Source of the DNA: JAHEJB01 sp041748175
Lineage (GTDB): Bacteria; Bacteroidota; Rhodothermia; Rhodothermales; Rubricoccaceae
NCBI GenBank assembly: GCA_041748175.1
Contig: JBGTDU010000142.1
Location: 1 to 64,000, forward strand
Direction of reading: 5' to 3'
Length of the DNA: 64,000 bases
A program made the translations under genes and the position numbers. The notes below the pieces were generated by a model, which worked only from the letters and a program-made list of their open reading frames with translations, did not search any database and was not told the origin of the DNA. This document shows positions 42,942 to 51,562 of the stretch, piece by piece (position 1 is the stretch's first letter; the number at the start of each line of letters is the position of its first letter).

Positions 42942-43129
42942 CAGGCAGTTGATTTATCGCCCAGCTTCTCATAACGAGCGGAGGCCCACTGGACCGAAGT
43001 TGATAGCCTGCCCTGAGCGTAGACGAAGGGGATCTGCATTGACGAGTCTCGAAGCTCGTTTGCAGGTAGATCCCTCGGCAAGCCCGGGTTGACTTTTTGG
43101 ACGAAATGAGTAGTTCAACAGCCTGCTAG
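42938..43129. mobile_element. CTAG-ended inverted-repeat element, family B copy 1 (192 bp)
   Basis: Left end CTAGCAGGCAGTTGATTTAT; right end the inverse of CTAGCAGGCTGTTGAACTAC. Inside is a nested dyad (GAAGGGGATCTGCA against TGCAGGTAGATCCCTCGG-like sequence) with the CTGAGCGTAGACGAAGG word of the repeat at 21532. No coding capacity. The left CTAG contains the purM stop. The ends align with family A as CTAG..G.CTGT.G.ACT. Confidence 0.75.
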
Positions 43130-43165
43130 GCGGTTCAAGCAGCCCGAGTCGCCGTAGTTTGGCGC

Positions 43166-44230
43166 ATGGACGGCCCGGTATCATCGCCAAACGGTCAACG
43201 ACCCATCCCGCGCATCGCCATGCTTGGCGCTGGAAGCTGGGGGACTGCGCTCGCCTTCAGTCTCGCGGCGCACGGAGGCCACGAAGTTAGCCTGTGGGCC
43301 CGGCGCGAAGAGCAAGCGCACGAAATCCAGACCACCCGGCGCAACGACAGGTACTTGCGGAATGTCTCGATTCCCCAAAACGTCCACGTAACAAGCGACA
43401 TCGCCGAGGCTGTTCGGGACGCCTGGCTCTGGGTGGTCGCGGTGCCGAGCCAATTCGTTCGAAACGTCGCCGGGCAATTGGCTACCCAGGCCTGCGATCG
43501 GGTCACCGTCGTTTCGGTGGCTAAAGGCATCGAGAACGACACACTGATGACGACGACCGAGGTGCTCCACGATGTGCTGCCCACGCAGGATCGAGGCCAG
43601 ATTGGTGTCCTCTACGGACCCAGCCACGCCGAGGAAGTTGCCGACGCCAAGCCAACGTCCGTCGTCGTCGCCTTCCCCGATCCCGCTGCTGCGCGGCGCG
43701 TCCAGGACGCATTCCTTACGCGCGTCCTCCGGGTCTACGTTAATACGGATCTGCGGGGTGTCGAGATCGCTGGATCCGTCAAAAACGTGATGGCGCTGGC
43801 GGCCGGAATCGGCGACGGGATGGGTCTCGGCGACAACGCCAAAGCCGGGCTCGTTACCCGCGGCCTGGCCGAAATCAAGCGCCTCGGGTGCGCCATGGGG
43901 GCCAACCCGGAAACGTTCTCGGGACTGGCGGGCATGGGCGATCTGATCGTGACCTGTTTCTCCCAGCACAGCCGCAACCGCCGATTCGGTGAGATGATTG
44001 GGGAGGGGAGGAGCCCGGAAGAAGCCGAGGCAGCGATGACGATGGTGGTCGAAGGCGTCCGAACCACGACATCGGCGAAAGCGCTGTCGAAGAAATACGG
44101 CGTTGAGATGCCGATCACCGAGGCCGTATATGCGATCCTGTTCGAGGGCCTCGACGTTCACACTGCCGCACGGGAGCTCTTGGCCCGCGACCCCAGAGCG
44201 GAAGGCGAGAGCGTGTCCGCACGGGCGTAG
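43166..44230 (+). CDS. gpsA: Glycerol-3-phosphate dehydrogenase [NAD(P)+]
   Basis: 354 residues. The dinucleotide-binding motif GAGSWGTALA lies at 21-30, followed by LWARREEQ. Catalytic Lys lies in EIAGSVKNVMALAAGIGDGMGLGDNAKAGLVTRGL; SGLAGMGDLIVTCFSQHSRNRRFG is the C-terminal helical signature. Makes sn-glycerol-3-phosphate for phospholipids. The first 15 residues extend past the usual start; MLGAGSWG at the second Met is too far in, so the ATG at 43166 stands. Confidence 0.96.
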   Translation: MDGPVSSPNGQRPIPRIAMLGAGSWGTALAFSLAAHGGHEVSLWARREEQAHEIQTTRRNDRYLRNVSIPQNVHVTSDIAEAVRDAWLWVVAVPSQFVRNVAGQLATQACDRVTVVSVAKGIENDTLMTTTEVLHDVLPTQDRGQIGVLYGPSHAEEVADAKPTSVVVAFPDPAAARRVQDAFLTRVLRVYVNTDLRGVEIAGSVKNVMALAAGIGDGMGLGDNAKAGLVTRGLAEIKRLGCAMGANPETFSGLAGMGDLIVTCFSQHSRNRRFGEMIGEGRSPEEAEAAMTMVVEGVRTTTSAKALSKKYGVEMPITEAVYAILFEGLDVHTAARELLARDPRAEGESVSARA

Positions 44231-44314
44231 ACGGTCAGGGGTTCGTATCCTCGCCTGTTCGTTTGTACTCCTCGCGCTTCCCTCCGCAGCGCATCCTGCG
44301 TTCCCCCAGGCACG

Positions 44315-44986
44315 ATGAACTTCGATGATCTTAGACGCCTCGTGGGGCTCGGCGAGGGGGCACATCTCGAGTTCAAGTACCGTGTTCCACGGGCCGACCG
44401 CATTGCCAGGGAGGTCATCGCGCTGGCCAATACCAGCGGTGGCCGTGTGCTAGTCGGGGTCGAAGACGATGGCAAGATCGTTGGCGTGAAAGATGCCAAT
44501 GAGGAGCTGTTTGCGCTTCAGGCCGCACTCGAATTGCATTGCGATCCGCCCGTTGCGCTTAACATCGAAGGGGTGCGGATTTCGCGCAAACGCGAGGTGC
44601 TTGTCATTGACGTTCCCAGAAGCGCCGCGAAGCCTCATTTCCTGATACAGGATGCGCCGGCCGATTCGGAGGCAACGGGTAAGAAAGCCTACGTGCGCGT
44701 CGGGTCGGAGAGCGTCGAAGCCAGCCGCGAGGCCATTCGGCTCATGAAAGCTGAGCACAGCCCACGCGATACGCGGTTTGTATTTGGCGAGCCCGAGCGG
44801 AAGCTCATGGCGTACCTGGAGCACTACGAACGCATCACAGTTCGCGAATACGCCCGGCTGGCCGGCGTCACCCCCAAGCGGGCTTCCCACACCCTCGTCC
44901 TGATGACGCGGGCGGAAGTGCTCCGTCTCCACTCTGACCCGCAGGAGGACTACTTCACGGTGGCCTACCAGCGATCAGGCGAGTAG
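44315..44986 (+). CDS. AlbA_2 (Schlafen-like) domain protein with C-terminal winged helix
   Basis: 223 residues. The N-terminal AlbA_2 domain reads GEGAHLEFKYRVPRADRIAREVIALANTSGGRVLVGVEDDGKIVGV, the divergent AAA-like/Schlafen module of transcriptional regulators and some defence nucleases. After a linker (HSPRDTRFVFGEPERKLMAYLEHY) comes a winged-helix-like part (ITVREYARLAGVTPKRASHTLVLMTRAEVLRLH). The short form with wHTH favours transcription regulation over nuclease activity. No target visible. Confidence 0.78.
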   Translation: MNFDDLRRLVGLGEGAHLEFKYRVPRADRIAREVIALANTSGGRVLVGVEDDGKIVGVKDANEELFALQAALELHCDPPVALNIEGVRISRKREVLVIDVPRSAAKPHFLIQDAPADSEATGKKAYVRVGSESVEASREAIRLMKAEHSPRDTRFVFGEPERKLMAYLEHYERITVREYARLAGVTPKRASHTLVLMTRAEVLRLHSDPQEDYFTVAYQRSGE

Positions 44987-45083
44987 CATTGCAGCCACTC
45001 GGTTGCCAGTCGCCGATCCCGATGCTCTGACGATACGTCGGGCCCGTACTTTCAACCGCACTGCAAACGGTCGAACGAATCGA

Positions 45084-46667
45084 ATGTCCTCGCTCGAAAC
45101 TCAACGCACACTCTCCAGAGACCGCGAAGTCCAACCCGTATACGGAATGGATGACCTCCCTGAAAACCTCGGCGAGCGGCTCGGGAAGCCTGGCGCGTAT
45201 CCCTTCACGCGTGGCATCTATCCGGGCATGTACCGCGACCGAACCTGGACGATGCGGCAGTACGCCGGGTTCTCGACGGCCGAAGAATCCAACACGCGTT
45301 ACCACCACCTACTGAAACAGGGCGCGCGCGGGCTCTCTGTGGCGTTCGATCTCCCGACGCAAATTGGATATGACGCCGATGAAATGCTCGCCGATGGCGA
45401 AGTCGGGAAGGTGGGCGTGTCGATCTGCTCGCTGGACGACATGCGCCGGCTCTTCGAGGGCATCGAGCTGGCACCCATCACAACTTCGATGACCATAAAC
45501 GCCACGGCGCCCATCCTTCTCGCGTTGTACGTGGCCATCGCCAAGGAGCAGGGAGCCGACCTGAGCAGGCTCGGCGGCACCATTCAGAATGACATCTTGA
45601 AGGAATACGCCGCGCGGGGGACCTACATCTATCCGCCGAGGCCGTCCATGCGGTTTATCACGGACGTCTTTGCGTGGTGTGCCGCTGAACTGCCGCGATG
45701 GAATACGATCTCCATTTCGGGCTACCACATCCGCGAAGCGGGCTCGACGGCGGCGCAGGAACTGGCGTTCACGCTCGCGAACGGGATCGCCTATGTGCAG
45801 GCGGCGCTGGATGTCGGGCTCGACGTGGATGTCTTCGGGAAGCGACTCTCGTTCTTTTTCAACGCCCACAACAACCTGTTTGAAGAGGTCGCCAAGTTTC
45901 GCGCAGCGCGGAGAATCTGGGCGCGCACGATGAAGGAGCGCTTTGGCGCGAGCGAGCTGCAAGCCATGATGCTGCGCTTCCACGTGCAGACCGGTGGGTC
46001 CACGCTGACGGCGCAACAGCCGTTGAACAACGTTGCGCGCGTAACGCTTCAGGCGCTCTCCGCGGTGCTGGGCGGGACACAGAGCCTCCACACGAACGGC
46101 TACGACGAGGCGCTGGCCCTCCCCAGCGAAGAGGCCGCGACGCTTGCCCTGCGGACCCAACAGATCATCGCCAACGAATCCGGAGTAGTCGATACGGTCG
46201 ATCCGTTAGCCGGGAGTTTCTACGTCGAGCGGCTGACCGAGGCGTTGGAGAATGAGGCCGAGCGTCTCATCCGGCAAATTGACGAAATGGGTGGTGCGGT
46301 GGCTGCGATAGAAGAGGGCTTTTATCAGGATGCGATTGGCCAGTCGGCTTATCGTGCGCAGCTGGCGATAGAGGCGGGCGAGTCTATCGTCGTGGGCGTG
46401 AACAAATACGAGTCGGCGGAGCCAGCAGCGCACATTCAAACGATGAAAGTCTCTGACGCCATCCGCCAACAGCAGTCGGAACGATTGGCCGAGCTTCGCA
46501 ACCGCCGCGACAACGAGCAGTGGTCATCAGCTTTGGCAGCGGTGGAATCGGCGGCGCGAAGTGAAGAAAACCTGATGCCGCACATTCTCATCGCCGTGGA
46601 GAACTACGCGACGGTAGGTGAGATTGCGCACGTGCTGCGGGGTGTTTGGGGGGAGTACGCGGGGTAG
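45084..46667 (+). CDS. Methylmalonyl-CoA mutase large-subunit type acyl-CoA mutase
   Basis: 527 residues from MSSLETQRT, the length of the large-subunit-only form without the B12-binding domain. Conserved TIM-barrel blocks: YPFTRGIYPGMYRDRTWTMRQYAGFSTAEESN, SVAFDLPTQIGYDAD, APITTSMTINATAP, GTIQNDILKEY, NTISISGYHIREAGSTAAQEL and FHVQTGGSTLTAQQP. It interconverts methylmalonyl-CoA and succinyl-CoA with a separate cobalamin-binding subunit, which is not in the window. The closely related isobutyryl or hydroxyisobutyryl mutases cannot be fully excluded. Confidence 0.93.
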   Translation: MSSLETQRTLSRDREVQPVYGMDDLPENLGERLGKPGAYPFTRGIYPGMYRDRTWTMRQYAGFSTAEESNTRYHHLLKQGARGLSVAFDLPTQIGYDADEMLADGEVGKVGVSICSLDDMRRLFEGIELAPITTSMTINATAPILLALYVAIAKEQGADLSRLGGTIQNDILKEYAARGTYIYPPRPSMRFITDVFAWCAAELPRWNTISISGYHIREAGSTAAQELAFTLANGIAYVQAALDVGLDVDVFGKRLSFFFNAHNNLFEEVAKFRAARRIWARTMKERFGASELQAMMLRFHVQTGGSTLTAQQPLNNVARVTLQALSAVLGGTQSLHTNGYDEALALPSEEAATLALRTQQIIANESGVVDTVDPLAGSFYVERLTEALENEAERLIRQIDEMGGAVAAIEEGFYQDAIGQSAYRAQLAIEAGESIVVGVNKYESAEPAAHIQTMKVSDAIRQQQSERLAELRNRRDNEQWSSALAAVESAARSEENLMPHILIAVENYATVGEIAHVLRGVWGEYAG

Positions 46668-46741
46668 GGCCGCCTCACCGACCAGCCCCGCCTTGCAAGG
46701 AGGCGTCCGTAGTCAAAGTCGGCGCGCCCGACGGGCACGCC

Positions 46742-47161
46742 CTAGCCGGCTCGGAATCTCCCCACCAGCCCGTATGCCGCAATCCCAAATGCCACCGACA
46801 CATTTAGCGACGCTTTGACTCCGTATTGAGGCAGCCCAAGCACAAAATCTGCCGCTGCGATCATCTCTGGAGGAACGCCAGAAACCTCGTTGCCAACGAT
46901 CAGCACCATCGGAAAATCCTCAGCCTTGACATCCTCCAGGCCCGTCGCATTCTCCGTTCGTTCGAGTGCCACAATCCGGCAGGTTTCGCGTCGCAGTTGA
47001 TCGACGAGGCCACGTGGATCCGGGTGGTGGCTCCACGGCACCGACAAGTCTGCGCCGAGCGCCGTCTTCCGGACGCCGCGGTGCTCCGGAGTTGGTGAAT
47101 AGCCCGTCAGGTAGATACGCGCCAGCCCCGCCGAGTCCGCCGTGCGGAAGATGGAGCCCAC
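46742..47161 (-). CDS. TrmH/SpoU-family RNA 2'-O-methyltransferase, start codon uncertain
   Basis: 139 residues from a GTG at 47161, but the coding similarity continues upstream: VIAHDIRSAHNVGSIFRTADSAG is the SpoU N-terminal motif, and its first residues lie before that GTG (to about 47200). The knot motifs follow: ALERTENATG, MVLIVGNEVSGVPPEMI and LPQYGVKASLNVSVAFGIAAYGLV. The upstream frame has no ATG, GTG or TTG before a stop at 47239. An ATT at 47200 is the only start-like codon giving the full motif. The upstream bases are an ATCC tract. Confidence 0.85.
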   Translation of the reverse strand: MGSIFRTADSAGLARIYLTGYSPTPEHRGVRKTALGADLSVPWSHHPDPRGLVDQLRRETCRIVALERTENATGLEDVKAEDFPMVLIVGNEVSGVPPEMIAAADFVLGLPQYGVKASLNVSVAFGIAAYGLVGRFRAG

Positions 47162-47204
47162 GTTGTGTGCCGACCGAATGTCGTGAGCGATGACGGAAAT
47201 AGGG

Positions 47205-47232
47205 TGGGCGGGATTTCGGATATCGGATTTAC
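47205..47232. repeat. Short ATCCGAAATCC tract at the trmH gene start
   Basis: Reading the minus strand: AAATCCGATATCCGAAATCC. It stands in the expected start-codon region of the trmH-family gene. Confidence 0.6.
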
Positions 47233-47406
47233 AATTTCAGAGATGGGCGTCGTGGTTGAGACCCAGCGATGAGGTTTCTGGTTTGTCCCGCTCGTTCACG
47301 TATGTTACGGCCAATGACAGTGCATGCCCGATTTCCCATGACTTGACACACCCCCCCGCATTCGAAATTGGCGCTCCCCATCCGAAAGCATAAATCCGCA
47401 ACGGCC

Positions 47407-47997
47407 ATGACACGCCTCGTACGCCTTCTTCCCGCATTTCTTGGCATTCTTCTTCTCCTTCCCGGTTGCACCACGATCCAGCAGTTGACCGCTCTGCGCC
47501 AGGTGGATTTTGCGGTCGATCAAGTATCCAACGGTTTCCTCGCGGGCGTCGATCTGGATCGTGTCCGCTCGTACAACGACCTGAATGCACTTGATGCGGC
47601 ACGACTCATTTCCCATGTGGCGCAAGGTGAAATGCCGCTGGGATTCGTCCTTCATCTGGACGCGACAAACCCCTCCGACAACAGCGCGGCTGCGCGCCTT
47701 CTCCAACTCGACTGGACGCTTCTGATTGACGAAACAGAGACCGTGAGCGGTATTTTCAACGACGACCGGCTAATCAACCCCGGCGAGACGGCTGACATTC
47801 CTATAAGCATGGAACTGGATCTCATTCGCTTTTTCGGCTCGAATGCGCGGGACATCATTGATCTGGCGCTGAATCTTGCGGGGGCCGGAGGCAACCCGGC
47901 TCGCATCTCGCTCCGCGCTCGCCCAACGGTAAACACGGCGCTCGGGCCCATCTCTTACCCCGGTTACATAACGATCTCGCACACCGTCGGCAGGTAG
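47407..47997 (+). CDS. LEA14-like putative lipoprotein
   Basis: 196 residues from MTRLVRLLPAFLGILLLLPGC; the lipobox LLPGC predicts lipidation at Cys. The beta-sandwich-like mature part (VLHLDATNPSDNSAAARLLQLDWTLLIDETETVSGIFNDDRLINPGETADIPISMELDLIRFF) matches the LEA type 2/water-stress domain pattern of a late-embryogenesis-like fold (NPS..A.LL.LDW.L..D). Found in the envelope of many Bacteroidota; precise role unknown. Confidence 0.75.
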   Translation: MTRLVRLLPAFLGILLLLPGCTTIQQLTALRQVDFAVDQVSNGFLAGVDLDRVRSYNDLNALDAARLISHVAQGEMPLGFVLHLDATNPSDNSAAARLLQLDWTLLIDETETVSGIFNDDRLINPGETADIPISMELDLIRFFGSNARDIIDLALNLAGAGGNPARISLRARPTVNTALGPISYPGYITISHTVGR

Positions 47998-48096
47998 ACG
48001 CGGAGAGGTGGCATAAGCAGAACATTCACGCCGCAAATGCTTGGAACAGTGTGAGGTCGCCGGTATTTTTGCAGGCTCCTCAAGCACCACGTCTGC

Positions 48097-48786
48097 GTGA
48101 TCGTAGCCATTGACGGTCCGGCTGGATCCGGCAAAAGCACCACAGCGCGGCGAGTCGCCGAACGAATGGGGTGGCTCTACCTCGACACGGGTTCAATGTA
48201 CCGCGCCGTCGGTTTGGCCTTTCTCGATGCTGAGATTCCGTTCACAAGCGAAGCCGCCGCCAGCCTGTTGCCGGGCATCACCATCGACCTAGAGCCTACG
48301 CCCACAGGGCTCCACGTCTTCCTCAACGGGGACGACGTTACGGCCCGAATCCGGACACCGGAAGCAGGACGTGCAGCGAGCGAAGCTGCCGTTTTGGGAG
48401 ACGTTCGCGATCGGCTGGTGGAAACTCAGCAGCGCATCGCGCGCCGCGAAGTCGAAGCCGGCGGAGGCGCTGTGTTGGAGGGGCGCGACATTGGCACCGT
48501 AGTCTTCCCGGATGCCGACGTCAAGATCTTTATGATTGCTGAACTCGCCTCGCGTGCGCGTCGTCGCTACGACGAGCTGAAAGCCGGAATGAACGGGAAT
48601 ACGCCCTCTTTGGGTGCCATCTCCGACGAACTGGCCGAGCGTGACCAGCGCGATGCGGAGCGAGCGCTCTCCCCACTACTGCCAGCCGAAGACGCCGTTT
48701 TGCTCGACACCACGTCCCTTTCTGTTGACCAACAGGTCGAGCACGTTCTCACCATCATCAACGCGCACAAAGAAAGCGCACGCTGA
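48097..48786 (+). CDS. cmk: Cytidylate kinase
   Basis: 229 residues from a GTG. P-loop GPAGSGKST at 7-15, then YLDTGSMYRAVGLAFL and the CMP-binding DDVTARIRTPEAGRAASEAAVLGDVRDRLVETQQRIA. GAVLEGRDIGTVVFPDADVKIFM and RDQRDAERALSPLLPAEDAVLLDTTSL complete the family pattern. Phosphorylates CMP/dCMP. The rpsA gene follows after 122 bases, the widespread cmk-rpsA order. Confidence 0.96.
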   Translation: MIVAIDGPAGSGKSTTARRVAERMGWLYLDTGSMYRAVGLAFLDAEIPFTSEAAASLLPGITIDLEPTPTGLHVFLNGDDVTARIRTPEAGRAASEAAVLGDVRDRLVETQQRIARREVEAGGGAVLEGRDIGTVVFPDADVKIFMIAELASRARRRYDELKAGMNGNTPSLGAISDELAERDQRDAERALSPLLPAEDAVLLDTTSLSVDQQVEHVLTIINAHKESAR

Positions 48787-48908
48787 ATTATCCGGCCCGT
48801 TTGCGACCTGAGAGATCGCAGAACGGGGCATCCAACCCCTAAAACACACGATGAGTCCACACCTTCTCAAGCCCGGTTTCGGGCCGGGCGGTCCATCATT
48901 CATACACT

Positions 48909-51500
48909 ATGTCCGATCAAATTCAGAACACCGAAACGCCAGAAACGGTAGACATTGCCGAGACAGAAGCCGTAGACGCGGTTGAAACACAAATTGCCGA
49001 AGCAGATGAGCCCACGATCGAAGAGGTTACGGCTGAGCCTTCCGCCGAACAGATACTAGAGGCGGAAGCGCCCGCGACGGAGGAATCGGCCGCCGACGTA
49101 CCGGACGCCGCCATGGAGGCGGTTCCTGCGGATGAAGCCACTGAAGTTTCTGAAGAGCCTGTCGCAGCGGCGATGGTTGAAGAGACTGCGGAAAGCATCG
49201 ATGCGGTTGAGGAAGAGACGGGCGTCGAAGACACCTCTGACGCCGCCATTGCTTCATCTCTGACATCCGTTGACGATGTGGAGTCTCTCCGAGAAGAGGG
49301 CCGCGTTGGCTATACGGGCGAGATCATCGGGAGGACGGTCACCCTTGCCGAACTTGAGCAGATCGAGAAGGAGATGGCTGGCCAAGCTGTTAATCCTGAG
49401 GCAAGCGATGAAGAGCTGCTAGAACTGTACGAGTCGTCGATGACTGCGGTCACCGAGGGTGAGATAGTTACCGGCCGTGTCGTGTCGATGACGGAAAAGG
49501 AAGTCGTTCTGGACATCGGTTTCAAGAGCGATGGCGTGGTCGCCAAGAACGAGTTCGAGGAAGTGCTGGAGATTGGCGATGAGGTAGAGGTCTACCTCGA
49601 ACGCCTCGAAGACCGGCGCGGGCAGCTCACTCTGAGCAAGCTCATGGCGGTTGATTTCATCCGCTGGCGGACCATTGAGGAAGCGCACGAAAACGGCACC
49701 GTGGTGGAAGGAGAGATCATTCGTCGCATCAAGGGCGGCATGATCGTCAACCTTCTCGGTGCGGAAGCCTTCCTGCCCGGTTCGCAGATCGACGTCCGTC
49801 CCGTGCGCGATTTCGACACGTACCTCGGCAAGACGATGGAGTTCAAAGTGGTGAAGACGAACCCGACCAACGGGAACGTGGTCATCAGCCACAAGGCTCT
49901 AATCGAAAAGGACCTGCTCGCGCAGCGTCAGCAAATTCTGGAGACGCTCGAAGTCGGGCAGGTGCTCGAGGGCCAGGTCAAGAACATCGTCAACTTCGGT
50001 GTCTTCATCGACCTCGGCGGCGTCGACGGGTTGCTCCATATCACGGACTTATCGTGGGGACGAGTGGGCCACCCGAGCGAGGTTGTCGAACTGGACCAGA
50101 AACTCAACGTCGTCGTTTTGGACTACGACAAGGAGCGCCAGCGCATCTCGCTGGGCTTTAAGCAGCTTCAGGGCCACCCGTGGGACAACATTAAGGACCA
50201 CTACACCGAGGGCACCGAAGCCGAAGGACGCGTGGTTTCGATCACCGACTATGGCGCCTTCGTAGAGCTCCAGAAGGGTATTGAGGGCCTCGTCCACATC
50301 TCGGAGATGAGCTGGACGGAACACGTGAAGCACCCCACCCAAAAAGTGCAACTCGGCCAAACGGTGAACGTTCGGCTGCTCAAAATCGACGAGGAGGCCA
50401 AGAAGATTTCCCTCGGCATGAAGCAACTCGAGCCGGATCCGTGGGCAGGCATTCTGGATCGCTTCCCGATCGGTACGGTCACGAAGGGGGTTGTACGCAA
50501 CCTCACCACGTTTGGCGCCTTTGTCGAGATCGAGGCCGGGATTGATGGCCTCGTTCACGTCTCCGACATGAGCTGGACGAAGCGCGTCAAGCACCCGAGC
50601 GAAATGGTCAAAAAAGGCCAGGAGCTTGATGTCATCGTGCTCGACATTGACGTAGCTCAGCGCCGTATCTCACTCGGCCATAAACAGGTTTCGACGGACC
50701 CCTGGGCGGAGTATGAGAACTCCTTTCCCGAAGGCTCGCTTGCCAAGGCGAAGATCTCCGAGATCAATGACGGTGGCGTCGTCGTAGAGCTGGAGCATGG
50801 CGATGCGGAAGGATTCGTGCCCTCCAGCCATCTTAGCCGCACGGGTAGTCCGTCGGAAGTCTACGAAGTTGGCGAAGATCTGGAGCTGACGGTGCTCAGG
50901 ATTGACAAGGATGAGCGCGTGATCGTGCTCAGCGAAACGGCCAAAGCGGATGCTGCGGAACGAGCCGTGCGCTCAGCGGAGCGATCCGAGAAGTCGAAAA
51001 CCCAAAGGGAGGAGCGACAGGCCGTCGAGAAGTTCGGTCGCCAATCGTCGGGCCCGGCAACGCTGGGCGAACTCACTGGCTTGGCGGCGCTGAAGCTGAA
51101 AATGGAGGAGGCTGAGGCTACGTCGGAAGCTGGCGAGGCTTCTGTTGAGCTGGTTCCAGAAAAGGAAGCCGCCGCCGAGATCGCTGATGTGCCTGATGAG
51201 GACGCCGCGGAAGCGGACGTAGCGGATGCGCCCGAAGCGGACGTAGCGGATGCGCCCGAAGCGGACGTAGCGGATGCGCCCGAAGCGGACGTAGCGGATG
51301 CGCCCGAAGCGGACGTAGCGGATGTGCCCGAAGCGGACGTAGCGGATGTGCCCGAAGCGGACGCCACGGAAGCGGACGAGGTGGTGGCCGAGGAGGAAGT
51401 TGCAGTGCCTGAAGCCGAAGAGCCGGTTGCTGAAGTCGAGGTACCCGACGAAGCAGGCGAGGCAAGTGAGGACGAGGCAAGCGAGGACGAGAAATCCTGA
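48909..51500 (+). CDS. rpsA: 30S ribosomal protein S1 with long acidic N- and C-terminal extensions
   Basis: 863 residues against the usual 550-600. Residues 1-150 are acidic, Ala/Glu-rich and likely disordered. Six S1 (OB-fold) domains start near 178, 265, 348, 432, 519 and 607, for example GQVLEGQVKNIVNFGVFIDLGGVDGLLHITDLSW. Residues 690-863 form a second acidic tail containing six near-perfect repeats of ADVADAPE/ADVADVPE. S1 binds mRNA on the 30S subunit. The extensions are lineage specific; their role is unknown. A strong terminator follows. Confidence 0.96.
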   Translation: MSDQIQNTETPETVDIAETEAVDAVETQIAEADEPTIEEVTAEPSAEQILEAEAPATEESAADVPDAAMEAVPADEATEVSEEPVAAAMVEETAESIDAVEEETGVEDTSDAAIASSLTSVDDVESLREEGRVGYTGEIIGRTVTLAELEQIEKEMAGQAVNPEASDEELLELYESSMTAVTEGEIVTGRVVSMTEKEVVLDIGFKSDGVVAKNEFEEVLEIGDEVEVYLERLEDRRGQLTLSKLMAVDFIRWRTIEEAHENGTVVEGEIIRRIKGGMIVNLLGAEAFLPGSQIDVRPVRDFDTYLGKTMEFKVVKTNPTNGNVVISHKALIEKDLLAQRQQILETLEVGQVLEGQVKNIVNFGVFIDLGGVDGLLHITDLSWGRVGHPSEVVELDQKLNVVVLDYDKERQRISLGFKQLQGHPWDNIKDHYTEGTEAEGRVVSITDYGAFVELQKGIEGLVHISEMSWTEHVKHPTQKVQLGQTVNVRLLKIDEEAKKISLGMKQLEPDPWAGILDRFPIGTVTKGVVRNLTTFGAFVEIEAGIDGLVHVSDMSWTKRVKHPSEMVKKGQELDVIVLDIDVAQRRISLGHKQVSTDPWAEYENSFPEGSLAKAKISEINDGGVVVELEHGDAEGFVPSSHLSRTGSPSEVYEVGEDLELTVLRIDKDERVIVLSETAKADAAERAVRSAERSEKSKTQREERQAVEKFGRQSSGPATLGELTGLAALKLKMEEAEATSEAGEASVELVPEKEAAAEIADVPDEDAAEADVADAPEADVADAPEADVADAPEADVADAPEADVADVPEADVADVPEADATEADEVVAEEEVAVPEAEEPVAEVEVPDEAGEASEDEASEDEKS
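51213..51356 (+). repeat. Six tandem 24-bp repeats inside rpsA
   Basis: Unit GCGGACGTAGCGGATG followed by [C/T]GCCCGAA. Units 1-4 encode ADVADAPE and units 5-6 ADVADVPE. Nucleotide identity is nearly perfect, suggesting recent slippage expansion. It stays in frame. Confidence 0.9.
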
Positions 51501-51526
51501 GGCGGTGGCGTTTCCGTATGAATTCG

Positions 51527-51562
51527 GGCGCCCCTCGCGCAAAGCGCGGGGCGCCTTTTTTT
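51527..51562 (+). terminator. Rho-independent terminator of rpsA
   Basis: GGCGCCCC and GGGGCGCC with the inner GCGC/GCGC pair form the stem around an AAA loop, followed by TTTTTTT, 27 bases after the rpsA stop. Confidence 0.9.

Noticed and set aside
43181..44365. A 394-residue minus-strand frame opposite gpsA
   Set aside because: The plus strand encodes full-length GpsA; the antisense frame has no recognisable motif.
45309..46160. A 283-residue minus-strand frame inside the mutase gene
   Set aside because: Antisense artefact of codon composition; the plus-strand mutase motifs are unambiguous.
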